Of a stretch of DNA of 64,000 nucleotides, positions 22,972 through 32,189 are shown piece after piece (the stretch's first letter is position 1; every line of letters begins with the position of its first letter). A program made the position numbers and the translations under genes. The DNA lies in contig WHSO01000001.1 in assembly GCA_009380075.1 (NCBI GenBank), positions 1 through 64,000 of the forward strand, written 5' to 3'. Under the pieces are notes generated by a model. The model worked only from the letters and a program-made list of their open reading frames with translations. It searched no databases and was not told the DNA's origin. The stretch comes from Alphaproteobacteria bacterium. Lineage in GTDB: Bacteria; Pseudomonadota; Alphaproteobacteria; SMXQ01.

Positions 22972-23718
22972 TCAGAACCCTACATCCTGATACGGCGCGG
23001 TTCCCGGGCGCCCCGGGCAGAACCGCCAGATCGGCCGCGCCGCGACGCCCGGCGCGGGCAGGGCGATCAGCGATCCCGACACCGTGCCGTAACCGTCGAT
23101 CGGGGCCATGGCCATGGCCCCGCGAGGCCCGGCGTCCGGCGTGGATTCGGTGGACGCCATCAGGGTTTCCCAGTCGCCCCAGTCGTCGGCGGCGGGGTCG
23201 GGGTCCGCGGTTGCCTTGAGGCGTGGCAGGTAGGCCCGGATGCGCGCATGGCTCATGTCGTTCATTTCGCGTGCGGTGATCATCGAATGGCCCGCGGCCA
23301 CGGACTTGACGACGATAGAGCCGTCGCCGGCGGACCGCAGCCACGCCGCGTCGCGGTTGTCGGCGACGATCAGGTTGAACGGGCGATAGGCGGTGCCGTC
23401 GAGGCCCTTCAGATCGCGGATGGCAAGGGACGCGTCGGCGTGGTCGAGCGCCTCCAGCACGATCTCCCCGCGCGAGCGCTTGCCCGCGGCCGGGCCCAGT
23501 GCGCCTTCCCGGTTCATGATGGCGACGACGACGCCGGTATCGTTGATGCCGAGCCAGGATCCGCCGGCCAGTTCATCCAGCCCGGCCACCACGTCGGGCC
23601 GATCCGGCCAGTGGCGCCCGGGCGGTCGCCAGGGCCGGTCGGCCATTTCATCGCGGTTGGTGGCGAGAAGGAGCGGCCAGTCGTGGCCGGGACGATGCAG
23701 AATGACGACCGTGCACAT
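22972..23718 (-). CDS. NRDE/TANGO2-family protein
   Basis: 248 residues. The start MCTVVILHRPG and the ATNRDEMADRPW motif, which gives the family its NRDE name, are diagnostic of the TANGO2-like Ntn-hydrolase-fold group; Cys2 is the candidate catalytic residue if the initiator Met is removed. GGSWLGINDTGVVVAIMNR is also characteristic. In eukaryotes TANGO2 affects heme and lipid handling; the bacterial role is not established. It is a stand-alone minus-strand gene divergent from the zeta-subunit gene. Confidence 0.85.
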   Translation of the reverse strand: MCTVVILHRPGHDWPLLLATNRDEMADRPWRPPGRHWPDRPDVVAGLDELAGGSWLGINDTGVVVAIMNREGALGPAAGKRSRGEIVLEALDHADASLAIRDLKGLDGTAYRPFNLIVADNRDAAWLRSAGDGSIVVKSVAAGHSMITAREMNDMSHARIRAYLPRLKATADPDPAADDWGDWETLMASTESTPDAGPRGAMAMAPIDGYGTVSGSLIALPAPGVAARPIWRFCPGRPGTAPYQDVGF

Positions 23719-23815
23719 AAACTTTCGATACCATCACTGGGCCTGTCTCGCTATAAGAATGGCATCACGACAAAACGGACGCCAGATCCCCCTCACGGAA
23801 GCCAGGAGTTACGTC

Positions 23816-24142
23816 ATGAGCAGTTTTGACAATCGGGAAAAGGGATTCGAGGCCAAGTACAAGGTCGATCAGGAGACGCAATTCAGGATCACGGTCCGGC
23901 GCAACAAGCTTCTCGGCGAATGGGCGGCGGGCCAGATGGGTCTCGCCGGCGATGCCGTGGCCGCTTACGCGAAGGACGTGGTTGCCGCCGATTTCGACCG
24001 GCCCGGCGACGACGACGTCATCGAAAAGGTTCTCGCCGACCTGTCGGCCAAGGGCGTGAAACTGGGCGCGGCCGACATCAAGAAAAAGCTCGAAGAGCTT
24101 CAGTCCGTCGCCCGCGCCGAGATTGTCGGGGTGCAGAAATAG
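23816..24142 (+). CDS. ATP synthase inhibitor zeta subunit (DUF1476)
   Basis: 108 residues, nearly all helical. MSSFDNREKGFEAKYKVDQE and RRNKLLGEWAAGQMGL match the DUF1476 family, whose members inhibit ATP hydrolysis by F1-ATPase in alphaproteobacteria by inserting their N-terminus, much like mitochondrial IF1. Family membership is confident and narrows the organism to Alphaproteobacteria. The ATG at 23816 has CCAGGAG upstream. A terminator follows 32 bases after the stop. Confidence 0.9.
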   Translation: MSSFDNREKGFEAKYKVDQETQFRITVRRNKLLGEWAAGQMGLAGDAVAAYAKDVVAADFDRPGDDDVIEKVLADLSAKGVKLGAADIKKKLEELQSVARAEIVGVQK

Positions 24143-24174
24143 GCGGCATCGCGACCGAGATACGCGTTGCGTCC

Positions 24175-24203
24175 TGCCCCGGCTCGGCCGGGGCATCTTT
24201 TTT
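24175..24203 (+). terminator. Terminator after the zeta-subunit gene
   Basis: A 9-bp stem TGCCCCGGC with GCCGGGGCA closes a three-base loop and is followed by TCTTTTTT. It is a textbook intrinsic terminator for the zeta gene and also lies ahead of the convergent purB-cupin operon. Confidence 0.9.
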
Positions 24204-24269
24204 GGGCTATTTCGGCGACCGTCCCGCTGGGGGCGGGCATGATGACAAGTGGCGGCTGTCTTCCATCCG

Positions 24270-24665
24270 TCACGCGGTTTCGCGGGGGTCTTCCGCTTCC
24301 GAATGACGGTTCCCCTCGGACGAGGTCACGAACGCCAGCGCCGCGGACGGGCGCGGGAATTGGCGGTGCCAGGTTTGCCTCGGCACGATCAGGATGTCGC
24401 CCGCCGCCATCACCGTGATCGTCGCCGGGCCGCCTTCGGTGGGCAGCAACGTCACCTCGACCTCCCCCTCGACGAGACAGAGCAATTCGTCGTCGGGATG
24501 CCATTCCCACGGGGTTTGCCCGGAGAACCGGACCATGCCGAGCAGGCATTGGTTGAAGGAGCCGAGCATTCGCATCGCGGCGAAGGCTTCTTCCTCGGTC
24601 GTGTCCGGACCGATGCGGAGCTCCGGCAGCTCGCGCGCGAGGGTGCGAATGCGGTGCGGGTCCAT
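24270..24665 (-). CDS. Cupin-domain protein
   Basis: 131 residues without signal peptide. One cupin barrel: EWHPDDELLCLVEGEVEV is motif 1, with the His and Glu as metal ligands, and GDILIVPRQTWHRQF is motif 2 with the last His. The layout resembles 3-hydroxyanthranilate dioxygenase-like cupins but the catalytic set is not complete enough to claim that. It starts four bases after the purB stop, so it is cotranscribed with purB; the biological link is unknown. Confidence 0.78.
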   Translation of the reverse strand: MDPHRIRTLARELPELRIGPDTTEEEAFAAMRMLGSFNQCLLGMVRFSGQTPWEWHPDDELLCLVEGEVEVTLLPTEGGPATITVMAAGDILIVPRQTWHRQFPRPSAALAFVTSSEGNRHSEAEDPRETA

Positions 24666-24669
24666 GCCG

Positions 24670-25965
24670 TCAGGCGCCGAACACGCGGGCGAAGATCGTG
24701 TCCACGTGCCTGGTGTGGTAGCCGAGGTCGAACAGCTCAGTCACTTCGGCGGGCGTCATTCGGGCCGTGACCTCCTTGTCCGCCTTGAGGTTGGCCTGGA
24801 AGTCGCCGCCTTCCTCCCACGCCTTCATGGCGCTGCGCTGCACGGCGGCATAGGCGTCCTCGCGGCTCATACCCTTCTGGGTCAGCGCCAGCAGGACGCG
24901 CTGGGAATGCACCAGCCCGCCGAGCCCGTCGAGATTCTTCTTCATCGCATCGGGGTAGACGACGAGGCGGTCCATCATCGAGGTCAGGCGCGCGAGCGCA
25001 AAGTCCAGCGTGACCGTGGCGTCGGGCGCGATCATGCGCTCGACCGAGGAATGGGAGATGTCGCGCTCGTGCCACAAGGCGACGTTCTCGAGCGCCGGCG
25101 CCGCCGCCGCGCGCACGATGCGGGCGAGGCCGCACAGGTTCTCCGACAGCACGGGATTGCGCTTGTGCGGCATGGCCGAGGAACCTTTCTGTCCCGGCGC
25201 GAAATATTCCTCGGCTTCGCGCACCTCGGTCCGCTGCAGGTGACGCACTTCCGTGGCGAGGCGCTCTATTGACGAGGCGATCACCGCCAGCGCGGTGAAG
25301 AACGTCGCATGGCGGTCGCGGGGGATGACCTGGGTGGACACCGGCTCGACCGCGAGGCCCATCTTCTTCGCGACATGCGCTTCGACCCGCGGGTCGATGT
25401 TGGCGAAGGTGCCGACGGCGCCGGAAATGGCGCAGGTGGCGATCTCCTTCTGCGCGGTCGCCATGCGCTCCCGGTTGCGGGCGAACTCGGCATAGAAGCC
25501 CGCGAGCTTGAGCCCGAAGGTCGTCGGTTCGGCGTGGATGCCGTGGCTGCGGCCGATGCACGGCGTCATCCTGTGTTCCATGGCGCGACGACGGAGCACC
25601 GCCAGCAGCTCGTCGAGGTCGGCCAGCAGGATGTCGGAGGCCTGCGTCAACTGGACCGCAAGGCAGGTGTCGAGCACGTCGGACGAGGTCATGCCCTGGT
25701 GGACGAAACGCGCCTCCGGGCCCACGTGCTCGGCGAGATTGGTCAGGAAGGCGATGACGTCGTGCCGGGTCTCGCGCTCGATCTCGTCGATGCGGGCGAT
25801 GTCGAAGGCACCTCGTTCCCACACGGCGCGGGCGGCCTCCCTGGGGATGACGCCGAGCTCGGCCTGCGCGTCGCAGGCATGGGCCTCGATCTCGAGCCAG
25901 ATGCGGAACTTGTTCTCCGGCTCCCAGATGGCGGTCATCTTCGGGCGGGCGTAGCGGGGGATCAT
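24670..25965 (-). CDS. purB: Adenylosuccinate lyase
   Basis: 431 residues, the short PurB form. It cleaves SAICAR and adenylosuccinate, releasing fumarate, in two steps of purine synthesis. The fumarase-superfamily signature GSSAMPHKRNPV is at about residue 262, and HQGMTSSDVLDT and SHGIHAEPTTFG supply the catalytic His and Ser region. The start MIPRYARPKMTAIW is typical. It lies close to but separate from the purC-purL operon, on the same strand. Confidence 0.96.
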   Translation of the reverse strand: MIPRYARPKMTAIWEPENKFRIWLEIEAHACDAQAELGVIPREAARAVWERGAFDIARIDEIERETRHDVIAFLTNLAEHVGPEARFVHQGMTSSDVLDTCLAVQLTQASDILLADLDELLAVLRRRAMEHRMTPCIGRSHGIHAEPTTFGLKLAGFYAEFARNRERMATAQKEIATCAISGAVGTFANIDPRVEAHVAKKMGLAVEPVSTQVIPRDRHATFFTALAVIASSIERLATEVRHLQRTEVREAEEYFAPGQKGSSAMPHKRNPVLSENLCGLARIVRAAAAPALENVALWHERDISHSSVERMIAPDATVTLDFALARLTSMMDRLVVYPDAMKKNLDGLGGLVHSQRVLLALTQKGMSREDAYAAVQRSAMKAWEEGGDFQANLKADKEVTARMTPAEVTELFDLGYHTRHVDTIFARVFGA

Positions 25966-26140
25966 GGCGTCCTGTGGCGGCGGCGGTGGCAGGTCATCGA
26001 GGCGGCGCAGTTTACATCAAACCCGCCGGTTTGGAACCGCGATGCCAAAGTGGGCAGGGGCGTTCGCCGCGATGCGTTGGACCCGCCTGTCCGCTTGCGT
26101 TACGCTTGCGCATGTTCCGGACAGAACGGCAAGACCTGCG

Positions 26141-27673
26141 GTGAGCAACGATTCCCGGCCCAGCCCCGACACGATCCGCCGCCTGGCGACGCTCTACAAC
26201 CAGGGGCGGCATGCGGAAGCGGAGGCCGGCGCGCGGGACCAGTTGGCCCGTCATCCCAGGGCCGTCGCGCTGTACGACATTCTCGCCGCGGCGCTCGCGG
26301 GCCAGGGCAAGATTGCGTCGGCGGTCGAAACCTGCCGGGCGGCGATCCGGATCAAGCCCGATCACGTAGAAGCCTTCAGCAACATGGGGACGGGACTCAG
26401 GACCCTGGGGCGACTGGACGAGTCCGTCGCCGCCTGCCGCGAGGCGCTGCACCTCAAACCCGACCACGTGGAAGCGCGCAACAATCTGGCCATCGCGCTG
26501 CAGGGGCTCGGCCGCCTCGACGAGGCGATCGAGAACTACCGCGCGGTCATCCGCGCGGCGCCCGATTTTGCCGCCGCCCACAGCAACCTCGGCGCCGCGT
26601 TGCGCGCCAAGGGCGATCTCGTTGCCGCGATCACGAGCTACCGCGCCGCGGTACGGCTTGCGCCGAAGTTCGCCGCCGCGCACAGCAACCTCGGCGTCGC
26701 CTTGCGCGAGCGCGGCCAGATCGAGGACGCCGTGGCGAGCTGCCACACCGCCGTCGAGCTGCGCCCCGACTATGCCGAAGGCCACAACAACCTCGGCGTC
26801 GCCCTGCGCCAGTCGGGGCGGTTCGACGACGCGGTGGCGAGCTACCGCCGCGCGATCGAGCTGCGGCCGGACTATGCCGAGGCGCACAACAACCTCGCCA
26901 ACGCCCTGCGCGACCTGGGCAGGGTGGACGATGCAGTGGCGTGTTACCGGGAGGCACTGCGCCATCGGCCCGATCACGGCGGCGCGCGGCATATGCTGGC
27001 GGCGCTCACCGGCGAAACGACGAAGACGGCGCCGGCCGAATATACCGCGGCGCTGTTCGACGGCTACGCGCCGGATTTCGATCGGCACCTGGTCAAGGCC
27101 CTCAAGTACGAGGTGCCCATGCGGCTCGCCGATCTTCTGCGCCGGACTATCGGCGACGACGCGACCTTCGAGCACGCCATCGACCTCGGCTGCGGCACCG
27201 GCCTGTCCGGCGAGGCCTTCCGGCCGTTCGCCCGCCATCTTGCCGGCGTCGACCTTTCGGGCGAAATGATCAAGCGGGCGCGGGAAAAGGGCATCTACGA
27301 GGACCTCGCCCAAGGCGATGTCGTCGCTTTCCTTAATGGCACGAGGGAACGTTTCGATCTCTTCGTCTGCACCGACGTGCTGATCTACGTCGGCGACGCG
27401 GCGGATATCTTCGCCGCCAGCGCCGCCGCCGCCGCGCCGGACGCGGTGTTCTGCGTCTCGACGGAATTCTTCGACGGCCAGGGCTACGTGCTGCGGCCGA
27501 GCGGGCGCTACGCCCATGCCGACGCCTACATGCGGGACGTTGCGGCGGCACACGGTTTCATCGAGATCGCCCGCGAGAACACCACGATACGGGAAGAGAA
27601 GGGCGGCGCGATCGAGGGGCGGCTGCTCCTGTTCCGCCTCAACGGCCCGGCTAAAGCAGCCCCCGGCTCTTGA
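26141..27673 (+). CDS. TPR-repeat protein fused to an SAM-dependent methyltransferase
   Basis: About 510 residues from the GTG at 26141. Residues ~5-290 form roughly eight tetratricopeptide repeats with the recurring pattern (H/A)xNLGxALxxxGxxxxAxxxYRxAxxLxPxxAEAHNNL. Residues ~310-510 are a class I methyltransferase with motif I in [15 protein letters not shown], then [16 protein letters not shown] and [15 protein letters not shown]. The substrate is unknown; TPR-methyltransferase fusions are common in alphaproteobacteria and the TPR part probably recruits a protein target. The start is uncertain, with in-frame ATGs at 26042 and 26072. Its 3' end overlaps convergent radC by 23 bases. Confidence 0.8.
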   Translation: MSNDSRPSPDTIRRLATLYNQGRHAEAEAGARDQLARHPRAVALYDILAAALAGQGKIASAVETCRAAIRIKPDHVEAFSNMGTGLRTLGRLDESVAACREALHLKPDHVEARNNLAIALQGLGRLDEAIENYRAVIRAAPDFAAAHSNLGAALRAKGDLVAAITSYRAAVRLAPKFAAAHSNLGVALRERGQIEDAVASCHTAVELRPDYAEGHNNLGVALRQSGRFDDAVASYRRAIELRPDYAEAHNNLANALRDLGRVDDAVACYREALRHRPDHGGARHMLAALTGETTKTAPAEYTAALFDGYAPDFDRHLVKALKYEVPMRLADLLRRTIGDDATFEHAIDLGCGTGLSGEAFRPFARHLAGVDLSGEMIKRAREKGIYEDLAQGDVVAFLNGTRERFDLFVCTDVLIYVGDAADIFAASAAAAAPDAVFCVSTEFFDGQGYVLRPSGRYAHADAYMRDVAAAHGFIEIARENTTIREEKGGAIEGRLLLFRLNGPAKAAPGS

Positions 27674-28334
27674 AGCTGACGTGGCCCTTGCGGCCGATGA
27701 TGACGTGATCGTGCAGCGCAATGCCGAGGCGCACGGCGGTGTCCCGTATTTCTACCGTCATCTCGATATCGCCGGCCGACGGCGTGGGATCGCCGGAGGG
27801 GTGGTTGTGCACGAGGATGAGCGCCGACGCGCCGAGGTCGAGAGCCCGCTTGACCACCTCCCGCGGGTAGACGGGCGTGTGATCCACGGTGCCGGTCGCC
27901 TGGACCTCGTCGGCGATCAGCGCGTTCTTGCGGTCGAGGTACAGCACGCGGAATTGCTCCCGCGTCTGGCGCGCCATGGCAGCATGGCAGTAGTCGAGCA
28001 GCTGCCGCCAGGAGCCGAGAACCGGCTTGCCGATCAGGTCCGTCCGCGACAGCCGCAGGGCGGCGGCCTGCACCACCTTGAGCGCGGCGACGGCGGAGTC
28101 CTTGGCGCCGGCGACCTTGCGAATTTCATCAGGATCGGCGGCGATCAGTTCGGCGAAGGAGCCGAAGCGGCGGATCAGCGCCTTGGCCAGCGGTTTCACG
28201 TCACCGCGCGGCTGGGCCATGAACAACAGGAGCTCGACGAGCTCATAGTCCGGGAGGCTGCTTCCGAAGTCCTTGAGGAAGCGCTCGCGGAGCCTTTGGC
28301 GATGGCCGAGGTAATGGGGCTTTTCGTCCGCCAC
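27651..28334 (-). CDS. radC: RadC-family JAB/MPN-domain protein
   Basis: 227 residues. The N-terminus holds helix-hairpin-helix-like motifs and the C-terminal JAMM metalloprotease-like domain has the zinc motif [14 protein letters not shown]. RadC was named as a repair protein but a direct repair role has not held up, and the biochemical function is open. It is preceded by map with an 18-base gap and is probably cotranscribed with sfsA and map. Confidence 0.93.
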   Translation of the reverse strand: MADEKPHYLGHRQRLRERFLKDFGSSLPDYELVELLLFMAQPRGDVKPLAKALIRRFGSFAELIAADPDEIRKVAGAKDSAVAALKVVQAAALRLSRTDLIGKPVLGSWRQLLDYCHAAMARQTREQFRVLYLDRKNALIADEVQATGTVDHTPVYPREVVKRALDLGASALILVHNHPSGDPTPSAGDIEMTVEIRDTAVRLGIALHDHVIIGRKGHVSFKSRGLL

Positions 28335-28352
28335 CGCGCACCGCCATCCGCG

Positions 28353-29210
28353 TCAGACCGGATACGGCGGGCAGGTGTATCCTGCGGGGGACAGGGTGAA
28401 CACCTCGCATCCATGTGCGGTCACCCCAACGGTGTGTTCGAACTGTGCGGACAGCGAGCGATCCTTGGTGACCGCCGTCCAGCCGTCGGCAAGGATCTTC
28501 ACGTCGTAGCGGCCGGCGTTGATCATCGGCTCGATCGTGAAGATCATGCCCTCGCGCAGCGACAGGCCGGTTCCGCGCTCACCGTAATGCAGCACGTTCG
28601 GGGGCTCGTGGAAAATCCGCCCGATTCCGTGGCCGCAGAAGTCGCGCACGACGGAAAAATGATGGGATTCGGCATGGCTCTGTATCACGTGGCCGATGTC
28701 GCCGAAGGTCCGACCGGGCCGGATAATGTCGATGGCGCGCATCAGGCATTCATAGGTGACGGTAACGAGGCGCCGCGCCCGCAGCTTGGGCTCGCCGACA
28801 AAATACATGCGCGAGGAATCGCCGTGCCAGCCGTCGACGATCGGGGTCACGTCGATGTTGACGATGTCGCCCCTCTGCAGCCGCTTGGCCGAATCCGGAA
28901 TGCCGTGGCAGACCACGTGGTTGACCGAAGTGCAGATGGACTTCGGGAAACCCCGGTAGTTGAGCGGCGCCGAAACCGCGCCGCGCGCGGCGGTCCAGTC
29001 GGCGCAGAGGCGATCGATTTCCTCCGTGGTGACGCCGGGCTGCACGTAGGGCGTGATGTAGTCGAGCAGTTCCGCAGCCATGCGGCCGGCCTTGCGCATG
29101 GCGGTGAAGTCCTCCCGCCCGTGCAGAGTGAAAGGCGGCGCGCCGGCGCCGGAACGCGGCCGCGACGGGACATCGGCGGGACGGGGTTGGTAGGGATGAA
29201 ACTCGTTCAT
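28353..29210 (-). CDS. map: Type I methionyl aminopeptidase
   Basis: 285 residues, slightly long because of a ~30-residue N-terminal extension rich in Pro. It removes the initiator Met from new proteins. All five metal ligands are visible: Asp in NIDVTPIVDGWHGDSSRMY (two), His in CGHGIGRIFHE, Glu in FTIEPMI and Glu in QFEHTVGVT. It sits between sfsA and radC on the same strand. Confidence 0.96.
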   Translation of the reverse strand: MNEFHPYQPRPADVPSRPRSGAGAPPFTLHGREDFTAMRKAGRMAAELLDYITPYVQPGVTTEEIDRLCADWTAARGAVSAPLNYRGFPKSICTSVNHVVCHGIPDSAKRLQRGDIVNIDVTPIVDGWHGDSSRMYFVGEPKLRARRLVTVTYECLMRAIDIIRPGRTFGDIGHVIQSHAESHHFSVVRDFCGHGIGRIFHEPPNVLHYGERGTGLSLREGMIFTIEPMINAGRYDVKILADGWTAVTKDRSLSAQFEHTVGVTAHGCEVFTLSPAGYTCPPYPV

Positions 29211-29277
29211 GGCCTCAAGATATATCGTGCGGCGATGCCGCGCCGCAGGAATTTATGCAACCGTGGATATGCACCCG

Positions 29278-29976
29278 TTAAATAGTGATCCGCAGCGGTT
29301 TTACCAGCCGGATGCCGGTGGTGCGGATCGTGCAGGTGTAGCACAGCAGCTCGACGCCCCGGCGGCGGGCCAGGGCGAGGGCCTCGGCATAGGCCGGGTC
29401 GATATCGCCGGCGATGGTGAAGGCATTGCAGTCGGCCCGCTGCACCACGTAGAGCATGACCGCGCGGCATCCCGCTGCGGCCATGCGGGCAAGCTCCTGC
29501 AGGTGACGGGTGCCGCGCGCCGTCACCGAATCCGGGAACGCCGCCAGGGGGCCGCGCTTGAGGTGCACGTTCTTGACCTCGACGTAGCAGTCCTCGCGGC
29601 TCCCGTCCGACAGCACGAAGTCGACGCGGGAATTGGTGCCGTAGCGCACCTCGCGCCGGAGCCCGGCATAACCCGCCAACTCGGGAATGATGCCGAGGCC
29701 GAGTGCTTCTTCCACCAGCCGGTTCGGCAGCCCCGCGTTGATGCCGACGAGGTAGCGGCCGACGCGGGCGAGCTCCCAGCTCCACGCCAGCTTGCGCTTT
29801 GGATTGTCCGATTTCGACAGCCAGATCTCGAGCCCCGGATCGGCCAGTCCCGTCATCGCCCCCGGATTGGCGACATGGGCGGTGATCGTCTCCCCGGTCG
29901 CCAGCGTGACGTCGGCGAGGAATCGCTTGTAGCGCCGGACCAGCCGGCCGCGCGCGAGGGGCGGAGAGAACTTCAT
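29278..29976 (-). CDS. sfsA: SfsA-family DNA/RNA nuclease-like protein
   Basis: 232 residues. The opening KFSPPLARGRLVRRYKRFLADV, GAMTGLADPGLEIWLSKSDN and the PD-(D/E)XK-like core RVDFVLSDG with CYVEVKNVHL are typical. SfsA was found as a suppressor of sugar-fermentation defects and is thought to be a nucleic-acid-binding nuclease; the cellular role is unclear. It heads the sfsA-map-radC run. Confidence 0.93.
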   Translation of the reverse strand: MKFSPPLARGRLVRRYKRFLADVTLATGETITAHVANPGAMTGLADPGLEIWLSKSDNPKRKLAWSWELARVGRYLVGINAGLPNRLVEEALGLGIIPELAGYAGLRREVRYGTNSRVDFVLSDGSREDCYVEVKNVHLKRGPLAAFPDSVTARGTRHLQELARMAAAGCRAVMLYVVQRADCNAFTIAGDIDPAYAEALALARRRGVELLCYTCTIRTTGIRLVKPLRITI

Positions 29977-30057
29977 GGCGGAAGGAACGTAGCGGCGGTT
30001 CGGGCACGATGCAATCGCGCCGCGCAGGGGTTCGCCGGGGGGCCGACGGCGCCGCGG

Positions 30058-31824
30058 TCAGTCGTTGCCGGGCTTCACGAACTGGGCGGCGAAGTCGTCC
30101 GCGGGCAACGGCTTCGAGAGGAGGTATCCCTGAACCTCGTCGCAGCCGATCTTGCGCAGGAACCTGAGCTGCTTCTCGGTCTCGACGCCCTCGGCGACGA
30201 CCTTGAGACGCAGCGCATGGGCCATGGCAAGGATCGCACGCACGATCGCGGCATCCTCTGGGTTTTCCGTGACCTCGCTGATGAACGCCCGGTCGATCTT
30301 CAGCGCATCGAGCGGGAATCGCTTGAGGTAGCCGAGGGACGAATACCCCGTGCCGAAGTCGTCGATCGATACGCTGATGCCCATGTTATGGAGCAGGCTG
30401 AGCGTCACCACCGCGTCGTCGGGATCGTGCATCAGGCAGCTCTCGGTAATTTCGAGCGCCAGGTACCGGGCATCGAGCCCGGACGACCCCAGCGCGTCGG
30501 TCACCGTCTTGAGGATCCGTTCCTGATGCAGCTGCCGGCTCGACAGGTTGACGGACACGATCATCGGCTTGCCGCCGGAATCGATCCACGCCTTGTTCTG
30601 GCGGCACGCCTCGTTCAACACCCATTCGCCGATGGGCACGATGAGACCGCTTTCCTCGGCGAGGGGGATGAAGCGGACCGGCGGGATGAGGCCCAGCTCC
30701 GGGTGCTGCCAGCGGACCAGCGCCTCGAAGCCGAAAATCTCGCCGCTGGCGCATTTCATCTGCGGCTGGTAGTGCAGCACCAGCTCGTTGCGTTCCACCG
30801 CGCGCCGCAGGTCGTTTTCGAGCGCCATCCTTGCGACGGTCGCCGCATTCATGCTGGAGGCATAGAACTGGAAGTGGTTGCGCCCCTTTTCCTTCGCCCG
30901 GTACATGGCGACGTCGGCGTTTGTGATGAGCGCGTTCTTGTCGAGGCCGTCGTTCGGGAACAGGCTGATACCGATGGACGCCGTAACGAAGACTTCGTGC
31001 CCGTCGATGACGAAAGGCGTGCTCAGCTTGCGCAGGATCTTCGTTGCCGCCTTGGCCGCATCCTGGGCGCCCCTGATTCCGCTGAGGACGACGACGAATT
31101 CATCGCCGCCGAGGCGCGCGAGCGTGTCGCTGTCGCCGATGCAGGTCTGGACCTCGGCCGCAACCCGGCACAGGAGCTTGTCGCCGAAGTCCTGGCCGAG
31201 GCTTTCGTTGACCAGCTTGAAGCGGTCGAGGTCGAGCAGCAGCAGGGCGACATTCGATTCCTGGCGGGTGGCCGTGGCGATGGACTGGGTCAGGCGGTCG
31301 AGCAGCAGCTCGCGGTTGGGAAGGCGCGTCAGCGTATCGTAGTTGAGCATCGCCTGCAGGCGCTGCTCGGTGCGCTTGCGCTCCATGGCGTAGCGGACCG
31401 AGCGGACGAGCGCATGGCCGTCCACCTCCTCGCGCACGAGGTAGTCCTGCGCGCCGGCATTCAGCGCATCGACGGCGAGACGCTGGTCGTCCTCCGACGA
31501 CAGGATGATGATCGGGACCTCATCGAGGAGCTCGATGACGCCCGTGAGGGAAGTGGAGGCGCGGTCGTAGCCCGCGTCGATATTGAAGATCACCGCGTCG
31601 TAGGTGAAATCCTTGACGGCGCGCGCGGCCTCGGCGAGCCCGGCGATCGTGTTCACGTTGCTGCCCGTGGCGCCGCCTTCGGCGACCAGGGATTCGATGT
31701 CGCGCAGGGCGTCCGACCCGCCGCCGAGAAGCAGGATCGAAAGGGGCGACCCCGGCTCCGCGGCCGGGGCGGAGGCGGGTTTCGGCGCGACCGGCGTGCG
31801 CGGCTTGCGGACAGGAGTGATCAT
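30058..31824 (-). CDS. Cyclic-di-GMP enzyme: degenerate receiver, GGDEF and EAL domains
   Basis: 588 residues, cytoplasmic. Residues ~25-150 look like a receiver domain but the phospho-acceptor position reads DAVIFNI, with Asn where Asp is expected, and the acidic pair near the start is replaced by glycines. Then comes a GGDEF domain with intact RLGGDEF (about residue 235) and an EAL domain with FEALVRWQH, plus DDFGTGYSSLGYL and further metal ligands. Both catalytic signatures are intact, so synthesis and breakdown of c-di-GMP are both possible; which dominates cannot be told. The receiver loss suggests regulation by protein contact instead of phosphorylation. Confidence 0.9.
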   Translation of the reverse strand: MITPVRKPRTPVAPKPASAPAAEPGSPLSILLLGGGSDALRDIESLVAEGGATGSNVNTIAGLAEAARAVKDFTYDAVIFNIDAGYDRASTSLTGVIELLDEVPIIILSSEDDQRLAVDALNAGAQDYLVREEVDGHALVRSVRYAMERKRTEQRLQAMLNYDTLTRLPNRELLLDRLTQSIATATRQESNVALLLLDLDRFKLVNESLGQDFGDKLLCRVAAEVQTCIGDSDTLARLGGDEFVVVLSGIRGAQDAAKAATKILRKLSTPFVIDGHEVFVTASIGISLFPNDGLDKNALITNADVAMYRAKEKGRNHFQFYASSMNAATVARMALENDLRRAVERNELVLHYQPQMKCASGEIFGFEALVRWQHPELGLIPPVRFIPLAEESGLIVPIGEWVLNEACRQNKAWIDSGGKPMIVSVNLSSRQLHQERILKTVTDALGSSGLDARYLALEITESCLMHDPDDAVVTLSLLHNMGISVSIDDFGTGYSSLGYLKRFPLDALKIDRAFISEVTENPEDAAIVRAILAMAHALRLKVVAEGVETEKQLRFLRKIGCDEVQGYLLSKPLPADDFAAQFVKPGND

Positions 31825-32189
31825 ACGGTTGACGCGGCCCTTGGCTTAGGCTTCCGTCCCGGGCGTCGGGGCGGTAAAAGCGGTTGCTGTTGCGGCCCGG
31901 TCCGTCCGGGCGATACGTCCTGCGGGTCCGCCTGCGGCACCGGGCCGTTCGCACGATCCCGTCGCATCGAATTTGAATCGAATTCCGCCGTAGTTTTCCG
32001 AAATCCGATTCACGGCCTCCCCCCACGGGAAATAACCCACGCCGCAGGTTGGCATTGAATAGGTTTCCATTTGCTTAAGATTCCATACACCTGTGATCGG
32101 CGGAGGTGTGGAAACGGCTGTTTCCGCCGCGTTTCCGGGGCTACTAATGGGGCCGACCCAGGGGTAAGGAACGGCATGGGACGGGACGC
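31825..32189. promoter_or_regulatory. 365-bp divergent spacer with three GANTC sites
   Basis: No gene is supported here. It separates the c-di-GMP gene from the CinA-like gene. GANTC, the CcrM methylation site of alphaproteobacteria, occurs at 31975-31979, 32007-32011 and 32079-32083, within 109 bases. A hairpin-capable GGAAACG/CGTTTCC pair lies near 32120. The region is AT-richer than its surroundings from 31960 to 32090, as expected for divergent promoters. Confidence 0.5.

Noticed and set aside
25309-27336. Long plus-strand frame across purB and the TPR gene
   Set aside because: Out of frame with both; repetitive Arg/Pro-rich translation from the TPR repeats.
29209-32058. 949-codon plus-strand frame across sfsA and the GGDEF-EAL gene
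   Set aside because: Longest frame in the window but antisense to two strongly supported genes.
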